Shown: one piece after another, positions 1 through 8,489 of the stretch | How the letters are laid out: every line of letters begins with the position of its first letter | How positions within the stretch are numbered: position 1 is the stretch's first letter | Translations under genes and position numbers: made by a program | NCBI GenBank assembly: GCA_015069095.1 | Contig: SVJH01000007.1 | Location: 27,984-91,983, forward strand | Origin: Oscillospiraceae bacterium | GTDB lineage: Bacteria > Bacillota > Clostridia > UMGS1810 | Direction: 5' to 3' | Length of the DNA stretch: 64,000 nucleotides | The notes under the pieces: model-generated | Database searches by the model: none | The model's input: only the letters and a program-made list of their open reading frames with translations | Told to the model about the DNA's origin: nothing

Positions 1-48
1 AAACTAAAAAAAGGTGAATACACATTTACAAAAAAATTAACAAAATAG
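1..48 (+). CDS. 3' end of an upstream gene (partial)
   Basis: Frame 1 is open from the window edge to TAG at 46-48 and gives a basic tail, KLKKGEYTFTKKLTK. Nothing about its function can be read from 15 residues. It is immediately followed by a consensus promoter, so a gene ending here is plausible. In Clostridia a gene upstream of rsmD is often recG, but the tail does not prove that. Confidence 0.4.
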   Translation, partial: KLKKGEYTFTKKLTK

Positions 49-58
49 TTATTTTTAC

Positions 59-87
59 TTGACAATATGTGTATTAAAATATATAAT
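59..87 (+). promoter_or_regulatory. Consensus vegetative promoter for rsmD-coaD
   Basis: TTGACA at 59-64 and TATAAT at 82-87 are separated by exactly 17 bp, a perfect sigma-A type match. It lies 34 bp before the rsmD start and probably drives rsmD, coaD and the following coiled-coil gene. Confidence 0.85.
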
Positions 88-121
88 TATTATGTAAAAT
101 TGTAAGCGGGAGTTGTTAGTT

Positions 122-658
122 TTGAGAATTATATCAGGCAGCGCAAGAGGAACTAAACTTGTCAGTCTTGATTCGCTTGACACAAGGCCTACTTTAGACA
201 GAGTAAAAGAAGCGCTTTTTTCAAGCATCACTCCTTATGTATCAGAAAGTGTTGTTCTCGATTTGTTTGCAGGCAGTGCTGCACTCGGGCTTGAAGCTCT
301 TAGCCGCGGTGCTAAAGAATGTGACTTTATAGACAATAATAAATTTGCAAAACAAATTATCGAAACGAACATTAAAAAAACACATATGGAAGACAAAAGC
401 AGTGTTTACATTTGTGATTTTCTTGACTTTCTTGACCGTTGCAATAAAAAATATGATTTGGTTTTTTTAGATCCGCCTTATGCCTCGGATTTTGTGGAAA
501 AGGCTTTAAAAAAATTAAAACCATATTTAAACGGCAACGCTATTGTAGTTGCCGAGGTGCTTAAAGGAACTGAATTTGACTATGTAGGATATGAAGTTTT
601 AAAAGAAAAATCATATGGCAAAGTCAGTATTTTTACACTTACCAAGGAGTTAGTATGA
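122..658 (+). CDS. rsmD: 16S rRNA (guanine966-N2)-methyltransferase RsmD
   Basis: RsmD uses S-adenosylmethionine to methylate G966 of 16S rRNA in the 30S subunit. The 178-residue product opens with RIISGSARG, the usual N-terminus of the family. It has the SAM-binding motif [12 protein letters not shown] at about residues 45-56 and the catalytic DPPY at about 117-120. I chose TTG at 122 because GGGAG at 108-112 then has correct spacing; the more upstream TTG at 113 would abut it. The stop overlaps the coaD start by four bases (ATGA), so the two are translationally coupled. Confidence 0.93.
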   Translation: MRIISGSARGTKLVSLDSLDTRPTLDRVKEALFSSITPYVSESVVLDLFAGSAALGLEALSRGAKECDFIDNNKFAKQIIETNIKKTHMEDKSSVYICDFLDFLDRCNKKYDLVFLDPPYASDFVEKALKKLKPYLNGNAIVVAEVLKGTEFDYVGYEVLKEKSYGKVSIFTLTKELV

Positions 659-1146
659 GCAAAAAAATAGCAGTATATCCGGGTAGTTTTGACCCGATAA
701 CAAAAGGACATCTTGATATTATTAAAAGAGCATCCGGAATTTTTGATACTGTGTATGTTGCAATACTTACAAACAGTGCAAAAACTCCAATGTTTTCAGT
801 TGATGAAAGAAAAGATTTTATAAAAAGGTCTACTGAAGGAATCGAAAATGTTGTAGTTGAATCTTTTTCAGGATTACTTGTCGATTTTGCAAAAAAAGTA
901 AATGCAACAGTAATTGTGAAAGGGCTTCGCGCGATGAGTGATTTTGAGTACGAATTCCAGATGGCTCTTATGAACAGAAAACTTGATAAAAGTATAGAAA
1001 CAATGTTTCTTACTACAAGCGGTAAGTATTCGTATTTGAGTTCAAGCATAGTAAAAGAAGTTGCAAGACATTCTGCTTCGCTTGACGGATTAGTTCCTGA
1101 TTGCATTATAAACGATATTATTAAAAAAGCTAACAGCAAAAATTAG
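655..1146 (+). CDS. coaD: Phosphopantetheine adenylyltransferase
   Basis: CoaD catalyses the fourth step of coenzyme A synthesis, transferring AMP from ATP to 4'-phosphopantetheine to give dephospho-CoA. The 163-residue length is normal for the family. The N-terminal [12 protein letters not shown] contains the nucleotidyltransferase (H/T)xGH motif. SSSIVKEVA near residues 129-137 is the C-terminal signature (usually ISSSxVRE). It overlaps rsmD by four bases, an arrangement widespread in Firmicutes. Confidence 0.96.
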   Translation: MSKKIAVYPGSFDPITKGHLDIIKRASGIFDTVYVAILTNSAKTPMFSVDERKDFIKRSTEGIENVVVESFSGLLVDFAKKVNATVIVKGLRAMSDFEYEFQMALMNRKLDKSIETMFLTTSGKYSYLSSSIVKEVARHSASLDGLVPDCIINDIIKKANSKN

Positions 1147-1160
1147 AACGGAGGATAAAA

Positions 1161-1601
1161 ATGGACGTTATAGAACTTATTGCCGAACTTGAGGAAAAAG
1201 TTGAAAAAAGTTTTGAACTACCGATTGTAAAAAAATCATTTGTTAACAAAGAAGAAATTATGAATCTTATAGGAGATATCAGTTTGCAGCTTCCTGATGA
1301 AATCAGAATGGCTAAATCTATTACAGAAGAAAGAAACAGAATTTTAGCAGATGCTCAAAAACAAGCAGATATCATCATTAAAAATGCAGAACAGAAAATC
1401 ATTTCTATGATAGATGAACATGAAGTAACAAAACGCGCAAATGAACATGCTAACGAAATTATCGTTGAAGCACAGAAAAATGCACGTGAAATCAGACTTG
1501 GCACATTGGAATATTCAGATTCTATGCTTTCTAAACTTGATGAACAGCTTAAAGTAATGAGCGATGCTATCAAAAAAAGCAGATCAGATTTAAGAAAATA
1601 A
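1161..1601 (+). CDS. Coiled-coil protein related to ATP synthase b / V-ATPase H-like proteins
   Basis: This 146-residue protein is almost entirely charged helix. Residues 55-110 (RNRILADAQKQADIIIKNAE and onward) look like the long amphipathic helix of ATP synthase b or DivIVA-like proteins. There is no membrane segment, so it is not a true b subunit. Proteins of this kind, often labelled just 'ATPase', commonly follow coaD in Clostridia, but their role is not established. The start is ATG with GGAGG at 1150-1154. A hairpin follows the stop, so it probably ends the rsmD-coaD unit. Confidence 0.7.
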   Translation: MDVIELIAELEEKVEKSFELPIVKKSFVNKEEIMNLIGDISLQLPDEIRMAKSITEERNRILADAQKQADIIIKNAEQKIISMIDEHEVTKRANEHANEIIVEAQKNAREIRLGTLEYSDSMLSKLDEQLKVMSDAIKKSRSDLRK

Positions 1602-1611
1602 TTTTATCTTG

Positions 1612-1636
1612 CCTCCATTTTTTAAATGGAGGTAAT
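1612..1636 (+). terminator. Hairpin between the coiled-coil gene and proB
   Basis: CCTCCATTT at 1612-1620 pairs perfectly with AAATGGAGG at 1624-1632 across a TTT loop, followed by the weak T-rich run TAATTTT. It could be an intrinsic terminator. The right arm also contains a GGAGG ribosome binding sequence, so it could instead hide a start signal for proB. Confidence 0.55.
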
Positions 1637-1656
1637 TTTAAATGTGGAGAATAAAA

Positions 1657-2451
1657 ATGCATAACATTAAAGACGCAAACAGAATAGTAATAAAAGTAGG
1701 AACATCTACTCTTACTCATTTGACAGGAAGACTAAATATAAGAACTGTTGAAAAATTCGTTAAAGTATTAGCGGATTTAAAAAATATGGGTAAAGAAATC
1801 ATAATAGTAACATCAGGTGCAGTTGGTGTAGGTATGAGTAAAGCAGGGTTTGATAAAAAGCCCGATGAAATAACAAAAAAACAGGCACTTGCTGCAATTG
1901 GTCAGTGTGAACTTATGAATTATTACGGACGACTTTTTGAAGATTATCATCATACAGTTGCACAGATTCTTTTAACAAAAGATGTAATTGAAGATGAAAA
2001 AAGGTATAAAAATGCAAAAACAACATTTGAAACACTTTTAAATCTTTCAGTTATTCCTGTTGTTAATGAAAATGACGTAATATCAACAGAACAACTTGAA
2101 TTTGGCGATAACGATACACTTTCAGCATATGTATCTGTTCTTACAAATGCAGATTTGCTTATTATACTTTCTGATATAGATGGACTTTATGACAAGGACC
2201 CTAAAAATAATCCCGATGCAAAAATTATTGATGTTGTAGATGAAATAACAGACGAAATTAAAAAAGGTGCAGGAAGCGAAGGTTCAAACCGCGGTACAGG
2301 CGGTATGATTACAAAACTTACCGCAGCACAGATAGCAACTGAAAAAGGTATTGATATGATAATTGCAAACGGCAAAGATCCAATGATACTATATGACATT
2401 TTTGACGGTAAAAAAACAGGAACACTTTTTCTTGGCAGAGGTGATAAATAA
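1657..2451 (+). CDS. proB: Glutamate 5-kinase
   Basis: ProB phosphorylates L-glutamate with ATP to gamma-glutamyl phosphate, the first step of proline synthesis. The amino-acid-kinase fold is clear: IVIKVGTSTLTH at the N-terminus, VTSGAVGVGMSKAG, PVVNENDVIS and FGDNDTLSA. At about 264 residues it consists of the kinase domain only, without the C-terminal PUA domain of the E. coli enzyme; short forms occur in Firmicutes. I prefer ATG 1657 (GGAG at 1646-1649). An in-frame ATG at 1642, served by the GGAGG of the preceding hairpin, would add five residues. The stop overlaps the proA start (TAATG). Confidence 0.94.
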   Translation: MHNIKDANRIVIKVGTSTLTHLTGRLNIRTVEKFVKVLADLKNMGKEIIIVTSGAVGVGMSKAGFDKKPDEITKKQALAAIGQCELMNYYGRLFEDYHHTVAQILLTKDVIEDEKRYKNAKTTFETLLNLSVIPVVNENDVISTEQLEFGDNDTLSAYVSVLTNADLLIILSDIDGLYDKDPKNNPDAKIIDVVDEITDEIKKGAGSEGSNRGTGGMITKLTAAQIATEKGIDMIIANGKDPMILYDIFDGKKTGTLFLGRGDK

Positions 2452-3695
2452 TGAGTCTTGAAATTATGGGAAAAAATGCAAAAAATGCATCGAGATTTTT
2501 AAGAAATGTATCAACAGATTTAAAGAATAATGCATTAAAACTTATTGCAGAAGAACTTGTAAAAAATTCTGATTTAATATTGGAAAAAAATAAAATAGAT
2601 GTTGAAAATGCTGTAAAAAACGGCACAAGTGTATCTATGATTGACAGACTTACTCTTGATAAAGATCGCATAATAAAAATAGCCGAGGGTGTTAAAAAAG
2701 TTATGGACCTTCCTGACCCAATCGGGAAAGTAGATGGAATGGTAAAAAGAGAAAACGGTCTTGTAATAGGCAAAAAACGAGTTCCGCTTGGAGTAATAGG
2801 AATTATTTATGAATCACGACCAAACGTTACAGTAGATACTGCCGTACTTTGTATAAAATCATCAAATGCAGTTATTCTTCGTGGCGGAAGCGATGCAATA
2901 AATTCAAATGTTGCAATAGCAAATGTTATGAAAAATGCTCTTAAAAAAGCAGGTTTTCCAAAAGGAACACTCGAAATAATAGAAGATACATCAAGAGAAG
3001 TTGCAAAAAAACTTATGACAATGAATGAATATGTAGATGTTCTTATCCCGCGCGGAGGGGCATCGCTTATAAAAACTGTTGTAAATACTGCAACTGTTCC
3101 TGTTATAGAAACAGGTCTTGGAAATTGCCATGCATATGTAGATGAAACTTGTGATTTTGATATGGCAATAGATATCATAATAAACGCAAAAACAAGCAGA
3201 CCTTCAGTGTGTAATGCGCTTGAAACTGTACTTATAAATAAAAATATAGACGAGTTGTTTTATCAAAAACTTGAAAAAGCACTTACTGATAAAAAAGTAG
3301 AAATCAGAGGTTGCGATTTGACATGTAAAAAGTTTAAAACAGCAACAAAAGCAACAGAAGATGACTACAAATATGAATTTTTAGATAAAATAATAGCAGT
3401 AAAAATAGTTGATGATATAGATTGTGCTATAAATCATATAGAAAAATATTCAACTCATCATAGCGAAGTAATTATTACAGATAATTATAACAATGCTACA
3501 AAGTTTTTAAATGAAGTAGATTCTGCGGCAGTTTATGTAAATGCATCAACACGTTTTACAGATGGATATGAATTTGGTTTTGGTGCAGAAATCGGAATAA
3601 GTACACAAAAAATGCACGCAAGAGGTCCTATGGGACTTGATGAACTTACATCATACAAATACATTATATACGGTGATGGGCAGATAAGAGTATAA
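2451..3695 (+). CDS. proA: Gamma-glutamyl phosphate reductase
   Basis: ProA reduces gamma-glutamyl phosphate with NADPH to glutamate semialdehyde, the second step of proline synthesis. The 414-residue length is typical. GVIGIIYESRPNVTVD and the active-site cysteine region SRPSVCNALET (Cys at about residue 255) are characteristic of this aldehyde-dehydrogenase-like family. The gene overlaps proB by one base, so the labile intermediate is made and consumed by co-translated enzymes. Confidence 0.97.
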   Translation: MSLEIMGKNAKNASRFLRNVSTDLKNNALKLIAEELVKNSDLILEKNKIDVENAVKNGTSVSMIDRLTLDKDRIIKIAEGVKKVMDLPDPIGKVDGMVKRENGLVIGKKRVPLGVIGIIYESRPNVTVDTAVLCIKSSNAVILRGGSDAINSNVAIANVMKNALKKAGFPKGTLEIIEDTSREVAKKLMTMNEYVDVLIPRGGASLIKTVVNTATVPVIETGLGNCHAYVDETCDFDMAIDIIINAKTSRPSVCNALETVLINKNIDELFYQKLEKALTDKKVEIRGCDLTCKKFKTATKATEDDYKYEFLDKIIAVKIVDDIDCAINHIEKYSTHHSEVIITDNYNNATKFLNEVDSAAVYVNASTRFTDGYEFGFGAEIGISTQKMHARGPMGLDELTSYKYIIYGDGQIRV

Positions 3696-3708
3696 GGAGG
3701 AATTTTAA

Positions 3709-4143
3709 TTGAGTGAATTTACATTATTGTGGTTCCTTTTAACTATTACTTTTTTTGTGCTTGAAGCAACAACATACAATCTTACATCAATATGGTTTGC
3801 AATAGGAAGTGTTGCGGCACTTGTTGTAAGTGCTTTTTGTAATGTTTTTTGGATACAGTTAACTGTTTCGCTTGTAATTTCTTTAATACTTTTGATTTTT
3901 ACAAAACCATTTGTAGAGAAAAAACTCAAACTTAAAAAGGAACCTACTAATAGCGATATGGTAATAGGAAAAATAGGAATTATAACAAAAGATATTACAC
4001 AAGATAAGTTTGCAGGACAAGTAAAAGTAAATGGTGCAGTTTGGTCGGCGGTGTCTAAAGACAACAGTGTTGTGTTAGAAGGCGAGAGAGTAAAAATAGT
4101 ATCAATCGACGGAGTAAAATTAGTTGTTGAAAGAGAGGAATAA
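3709..4143 (+). CDS. NfeD-like membrane protein
   Basis: A 144-residue protein with two to three membrane helices in residues 3-65, then a soluble C-terminal beta domain of the NfeD OB-fold type (GKIGIITKDI...VKVNGAVWSAV). NfeD-like proteins are partners of SPFH/stomatin proteins in membrane microdomains. The start is TTG 3709, set by AAGGAGG at 3694-3700, which overlaps the proA stop. Only three bases separate it from the SPFH gene. Its placement in the proBA transcript looks positional, not functional. Confidence 0.85.
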   Translation: MSEFTLLWFLLTITFFVLEATTYNLTSIWFAIGSVAALVVSAFCNVFWIQLTVSLVISLILLIFTKPFVEKKLKLKKEPTNSDMVIGKIGIITKDITQDKFAGQVKVNGAVWSAVSKDNSVVLEGERVKIVSIDGVKLVVEREE

Positions 4144-4146
4144 AAT

Positions 4147-5037
4147 ATGCCTGAACTAATTATATTATTGGTAATTATAGCAATTGTTATTATTGTAGCA
4201 AATATTAAAATTATTCCGCAGGCAAGTGCGGCAATAATTGAAAGACTTGGAGCATATCAAGGCACATGGCAGGTAGGGCTTCATTTTAAAATACCATTTT
4301 TTGAAAAAGTTGTAAAAATTGTATCTTTAAAAGAACAAGTTGTGGATTTTGCACCACAGCCTGTTATTACAAAAGATAATGTAACTATGCAGATAGATAC
4401 CGTTGTATTTTTTCAGATTACAGATCCAAAACTGTATGTGTATGGTGTTGAACGTCCGATAGCTGCAATTGAAAACTTGACTGCAACAACATTAAGAAAT
4501 ATTGTTGGTGATTTAGAACTTGATGAAACACTTACATCAAGAGACACTGTAAATACAAAAATGCGCGCAATATTGGACGAAGCAACTGATCCTTGGGGAA
4601 TTAAAGTAAACAGAGTAGAACTTAAAAATATTATTCCACCATCTGCTATTCAGGATGCAATGGAAAAACAAATGAAAGCAGAACGTGAACGAAGAGAGGC
4701 AATTCTTATTGCTGAAGGTGAAAAGAAAAGTGCAATTCTTATTGCTGAAGGTGAAAAGGAATCTGCAATACTTCGTGCTGAAGCAAAAAAAGAATCTGCA
4801 ATAAAAGAGGCTGAAGGGCAGGCTGAAGCAATCTTAAAAGTTCAGTCAGCAACTGCAGAAGGTATAAGACGTCTTAATGAGGCTGGTGCAACTAAAGAGG
4901 TAATTGCACTTAAAAGTTTAGAATCTCTTGAAAAAGTTGCCGATGGAAAATCAACAAAACTTATAATACCAAGTGAACTTCAGTCAATGGCATCACTTGC
5001 TTCTACATTAAAAGAAATGGTAAAAGATGATAATTAA
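4147..5037 (+). CDS. SPFH/band 7 (stomatin-like) membrane scaffold protein
   Basis: A 296-residue stomatin/prohibitin homologue. It has one N-terminal membrane helix (residues 3-22), a band 7 domain (about 25-185, including GLHFKIPFFEKVVKI and the RDTVNTKMRAILDEA region), then a coiled coil. The coil is built on near repeats of AILIAEGEKKS at about residues 185-225. Such proteins oligomerise at the inner membrane with NfeD partners. It is encoded three bases after nfeD and followed by a strong terminator, so it ends the proB-proA-nfeD-SPFH unit. Confidence 0.92.
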   Translation: MPELIILLVIIAIVIIVANIKIIPQASAAIIERLGAYQGTWQVGLHFKIPFFEKVVKIVSLKEQVVDFAPQPVITKDNVTMQIDTVVFFQITDPKLYVYGVERPIAAIENLTATTLRNIVGDLELDETLTSRDTVNTKMRAILDEATDPWGIKVNRVELKNIIPPSAIQDAMEKQMKAERERREAILIAEGEKKSAILIAEGEKESAILRAEAKKESAIKEAEGQAEAILKVQSATAEGIRRLNEAGATKEVIALKSLESLEKVADGKSTKLIIPSELQSMASLASTLKEMVKDDN

Positions 5038-5040
5038 ATT

Positions 5041-5073
5041 AAAACAGATATGCTTTAGCATATCTGTTTTTTA
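5041..5073 (+). terminator. Intrinsic terminator after the SPFH gene
   Basis: A 13-bp perfect stem (5041-5053 with 5058-5070, core CAGATATGC) closes a TTTA loop and runs into a T tract. The next promoter begins one base later. Confidence 0.92.
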
Positions 5074-5102
5074 TTGACGAAATGTAAAAAAAGTGATATA
5101 AT
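5074..5102 (+). promoter_or_regulatory. Promoter for the SLH-domain gene
   Basis: TTGACG at 5074-5079 and TATAAT at 5097-5102 with a 17-bp spacer, directly abutting the preceding terminator. Confidence 0.8.
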
Positions 5103-5134
5103 AAACTTAAAATATTATAGTGGGGTGTTGTTTT

Positions 5135-8062
5135 TTGAAAAAAACTATCAGTATAATACTTTCATTTTTGATTGTTTTATCGTCATGTTTTGTTTCTTTT
5201 TCAAAAGAATCAACTGTCAATGACCTTCAGATGAATCAGGCTGTTGCGTATGGTGAAGTTTTAAGTGATATAATAGATAATATAAAAAAAGTAAGTGATG
5301 ATGATTCTTATACATTAACTTTCAAAGATGGAAATCCGTTTGGAATTTCTTATGCACGACTTATTGATTTTGATTCTTCGTCGGTTCCTGAACTTTTTGT
5401 TTTTTATATGACAGGCGGAAAATACAACTATGAAGTATGGTCTCTTGATGAAAACGGATATGCATTTCAACTTGTAAGCGAAAACGATTTGTTAAAATCA
5501 ATTGATGCGAATGAAAAAAGCATTTATCTTACAAGCAGAGAAAATGGCGCGGAATTGGTGGTATATAAGACAGAAACAGATGATGATTTTGATGAACAGA
5601 TAGATGTTTATACTGTTGAGTCTGACAAATGGAAAAATACAAAAACATATAAATTCGGTGTTGTTACAAGAGTAGATGCAGATGGTAATGAAGATGAGTA
5701 TTCAAAATGTATTTCGCTTATAGATGGTAATGAAAAAGAAATTTCAAAAAGTGAATATGATGCTGTAAAAGGGCTATATGTAAACGATGCTTTTGATGAA
5801 CTTTACAAATATAATTTTGCTGATAATGCTCTTTATATTTCAAAACTGAAAACTGATGTAAATCAGGCAGAATTACTTAACGAAATAGCGTCAGAAATCA
5901 ACGCTTTTGTTAATTCAGTTCAAAGTAAAGCAATAGAAGAATATACATATACTGATGTTCTTGGTGCGTTATCCAACGACGAAAAAGCCTACATAACTTC
6001 ACTTATTACATATTTTTCGCAAAAGGGATTGTCTGGTAATGTAAACACTTTAGATTCATATAGTGATGTAGTTGATTATGTAGCGTACAAAACTACATAT
6101 TCTGGACAAGTAACAATGCACGCCAGCACAGAAAGCGAAGATTATATTTTAGTAGATGTAAATGACATTGATAAAGAATTTGTGAAAAGGCTTGGCTTTT
6201 TGCCAAACGAAACGTATTATAACGAGTGTGCGACAGGTGATGTATTTTCAAGAGACGGTTATTATCATATAAAAAGTACCGACTATAAAGAAGAAAAAAT
6301 TTCTTATCAACCTCAAAAACTTTATAAAGTAAGTGATGAAATTTTTCTTGTAACTTTCAATGTATATGCGTGGGACGAAAAATCTCCGGTTTACTCAAAG
6401 GCAAATCCTGATTTATATGTAAATGATTGGGAAGAAGATGTAAAAAATGGTGCAACTTTCAGTAAAACTGGATTTGCAATATTAGAAAAAACACCTTATA
6501 TCGATTATCCGTATTTTGTAAGAGAAATGAAAGTCGGCGGTGTATATCCAAATGAAGAATATCTTACAAAGAATGCGTTGAAAAAGGCAAATTCACTTCT
6601 TAATTTTAATTATGTAATTGGCGACCTTTCACTTGAAAGTATGGTTAGTGAAACCGAAAAACAACTTGTACTTTTAAAGAAAAACGATAGTTATGAAGAT
6701 AAAGAAAAAATTGTTGACTATATTGAATTTAATATAGAATCATATGTATCAAATACAGTTAAAGCAAAAAATAATACTGTAACACTTACAAATGCAACTT
6801 TGAGTAAGATATCAAATGATATTATAGAATCATCAAAAGCATTTGATGATTTAATTTCAAAATACAGTATAAAACTTTCAAGACCGATTGAAAAAACGCT
6901 AAAGGTATTTGTACCAAATGTATCAGCAAATAAATCAGTTGCAATTGAACTTACAAACGAAGTATTGTATACAAATGCAGATAAAATAAAAGTTATATTA
7001 GGAAATGAAAACTTTGTTTTAGAAGTAAAAACAGAACAACTAAAAAAAATAATAGGAAACAGCGGAAAATTACATATAAAAATAGAACCGAAAAAATCAT
7101 CTTACTTAATTTCATTTAATTTAAACGGCAAAAAGGTAGATAAACTTGACGGAAGAATTGGATTTACTTTACCTTCAAAAAATGTTTATGATTCTGTTTA
7201 TTATATGAATGAAGATAAAAAAGTTTCTGTAGGCGGGCAATATGTTAAAATCAAGGACGGTATCGATTTTTCAGCATTTTGCGCCGGTGAATATTTAATT
7301 GTAAATAACAATAAAACTATTTCAGATGCAGACACACTTTCTGTAAATGAAAAAGATATGGTGAAATATCTTGTATCGAAAGATATAATGGAACTTTCCG
7401 GAAACGGTTTTAATCCTACAGAAAGATTTACCAGATACGAACTTGCCAAAGCAATTGTAAATATCCTTCATTTACACGATTATGATGCAGAAGTTGATTT
7501 TATTGATGTTGATAAATCGAATAATTATTATTTGTATGTTGCTTCTGCAGTATCTGGCGGATTTTTTGATGATATAGATGACGGAAAATTCAGGGGTAAT
7601 CAGCCTGTTACAAAACAAGAAATAATGAAAATAGTTGCAAAAATTCTTGTAGACGAAAAAGGATATATATTAAATACTGAAACATCAGTCGGAGAGTTTT
7701 TGGATTATACAAGTTTTGCAGATCTTGAAATCAGCGAAGAAGAAGCATCACTACTGCTTTCTCTTGGAATAATTGACAATAATGGCTATATTCGTCCAAA
7801 TACAGATTTAACACGCCTTGATGCTGCAAAGATTTTATACAGATTAAATAACATAATAAACAAAGTTCCTGATGCAATTTCTCCAACTAATAACAATTCA
7901 AACTCACAGTATGGCTTGATTGTTGGAATTTCAGTACTTGCCATAATATTTATTGCAGCATCAGTTACAGTTGTAATACTTATAAAAAAATCAAAAAAAT
8001 CCAAGGTTAAAAAAGCACTAGAAAAAACAGAAGAAAAAACAGAAGAAAAAACAGAAGAATAA
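5135..8062 (+). CDS. Secreted SLH-domain protein with C-terminal membrane anchor
   Basis: About 975 residues. The N-terminus (KKTISIILSFLIVLSSCFVS) is a signal peptide. A long middle part has no family I can name. Three S-layer homology repeats lie at about residues 745-905 (for example NPTERFTRYELAKAIVNIL and RGNQPVTKQEIMKIVAKIL). A hydrophobic segment at about 925-950 (LIVGISVLAIIFIAASVTVV) is followed by a Lys/Glu tail. SLH repeats bind secondary wall polymers, so wall attachment is likely. A membrane helix after the SLH repeats is unusual and suggests double anchoring or a membrane-tethered wall linker. TTG 5135 is the likely start; GTG at 5120 lies within the ribosome binding region. It is a single-gene transcript between its own promoter and terminator. 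Confidence 0.8.
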   Translation: MKKTISIILSFLIVLSSCFVSFSKESTVNDLQMNQAVAYGEVLSDIIDNIKKVSDDDSYTLTFKDGNPFGISYARLIDFDSSSVPELFVFYMTGGKYNYEVWSLDENGYAFQLVSENDLLKSIDANEKSIYLTSRENGAELVVYKTETDDDFDEQIDVYTVESDKWKNTKTYKFGVVTRVDADGNEDEYSKCISLIDGNEKEISKSEYDAVKGLYVNDAFDELYKYNFADNALYISKLKTDVNQAELLNEIASEINAFVNSVQSKAIEEYTYTDVLGALSNDEKAYITSLITYFSQKGLSGNVNTLDSYSDVVDYVAYKTTYSGQVTMHASTESEDYILVDVNDIDKEFVKRLGFLPNETYYNECATGDVFSRDGYYHIKSTDYKEEKISYQPQKLYKVSDEIFLVTFNVYAWDEKSPVYSKANPDLYVNDWEEDVKNGATFSKTGFAILEKTPYIDYPYFVREMKVGGVYPNEEYLTKNALKKANSLLNFNYVIGDLSLESMVSETEKQLVLLKKNDSYEDKEKIVDYIEFNIESYVSNTVKAKNNTVTLTNATLSKISNDIIESSKAFDDLISKYSIKLSRPIEKTLKVFVPNVSANKSVAIELTNEVLYTNADKIKVILGNENFVLEVKTEQLKKIIGNSGKLHIKIEPKKSSYLISFNLNGKKVDKLDGRIGFTLPSKNVYDSVYYMNEDKKVSVGGQYVKIKDGIDFSAFCAGEYLIVNNNKTISDADTLSVNEKDMVKYLVSKDIMELSGNGFNPTERFTRYELAKAIVNILHLHDYDAEVDFIDVDKSNNYYLYVASAVSGGFFDDIDDGKFRGNQPVTKQEIMKIVAKILVDEKGYILNTETSVGEFLDYTSFADLEISEEEASLLLSLGIIDNNGYIRPNTDLTRLDAAKILYRLNNIINKVPDAISPTNNNSNSQYGLIVGISVLAIIFIAASVTVVILIKKSKKSKVKKALEKTEEKTEEKTEE
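8021..8056 (+). repeat. Three tandem 12-bp units in the SLH gene tail
   Basis: Exactly three copies of GAAAAAACAGAA encode EKTE-EKTE-EKTE at the extreme C-terminus. Such units can change copy number by slippage without shifting the frame. Confidence 0.85.
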
Positions 8063-8102
8063 AAAAAACGCTCTATTAAAGGGGTGGTCTTAAGGGAAAA
8101 AT

Positions 8103-8137
8103 ATAACCGAGTGAAAATAAATCACTCGGTTATTTTT
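8103..8137 (+). terminator. Intrinsic terminator after the SLH gene
   Basis: ATAACCGAGTG (8103-8113) pairs with CACTCGGTTAT (8123-8133) and is followed by TTTT. Part of the 427-base gene-free stretch 8063-8489, which also holds the repeat element described next and a promoter. Confidence 0.88.
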
Positions 8138-8150
8138 ATTACTTGAATAT

Positions 8151-8360
8151 TGTAGGGGACGGCGCGAAACGACGTCCCGTTAAGCCTCCCTTGTGTAAAG
8201 GGCGATGTTTGCCAGTGGCAAACGCTTATCGCCGACCGAAGTGGAACGTAGACGGGGGACCACATTGGTGGTGGAGGGATTGTAATTATTAAAATTACTA
8301 TAGACACAATCCCTCAGTCTCGCATTTGCTCGACAGCTCCCTTTAGGCAAGGGAGCCTTT
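8151..8360. mobile_element. Gene-less MITE-like repeat element, degenerate relative of the 41-kb element
   Basis: A locally G+C-rich, highly folded stretch unlike its surroundings. Imperfect terminal inverted repeats start at 8182 (AAGCCTCCCTTG) and end near 8359 (CTTTAGGCAAGGGAGCCTT). Inside are GGGGGACCAC and a pairing GGGATTGT / ACAATCCC. Just before it, 8156-8178 contains a GGGACG...CGTCCC hairpin. The terminal sequence, the GGGGGACCAC block and the AATCCCTC block recur in the element at 41027-41526, so both are one family. Here there is no coding region: open frames across it are low-complexity translations of the repeats. Confidence 0.72.
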
Positions 8361-8433
8361 TTCAAAAATCCATAAGTCGCACCAACATATAGAGTGCTTT
8401 TTTGTCGAACGGAGTCATAATAAAGGCTTTTTA

Positions 8434-8460
8434 TTGACAATTATAAATAATTGGTATAAA
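8434..8460 (+). promoter_or_regulatory. Promoter for the metal exporter gene
   Basis: TTGACA at 8434-8439 and an extended -10 (TGG then TATAAA at 8455-8460). The 15-bp spacer is short, which the extended -10 may offset. Confidence 0.6.
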
Positions 8461-8489
8461 ATGATTATATAAACAACAAGGAGGAAAAA

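Noticed and set aside
639..1139. 166-codon minus-strand frame opposite coaD
   Set aside because: Exact shadow of a well-supported gene, no ribosome site, hydrophobic composition typical of antisense to A+T-rich coding DNA.
4690..4830. Repeats in the SPFH gene (AEGEKKSAIL units)
   Set aside because: Ordinary heptad-like repetition of the family's coiled coil, not a DNA repeat element.
8122..8440. Two overlapping minus-strand open frames across the 8.2-kb repeat
   Set aside because: They translate the inverted repeats (products containing APLPKGSC-type text), have no ribosome site and change frame with repeat divergence; typical false ORFs of this element.
8359..8489. yybP-ykoY (manganese) riboswitch before the metal exporter
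   Set aside because: No conserved loop sequences of that riboswitch are visible; only a promoter and ribosome site.
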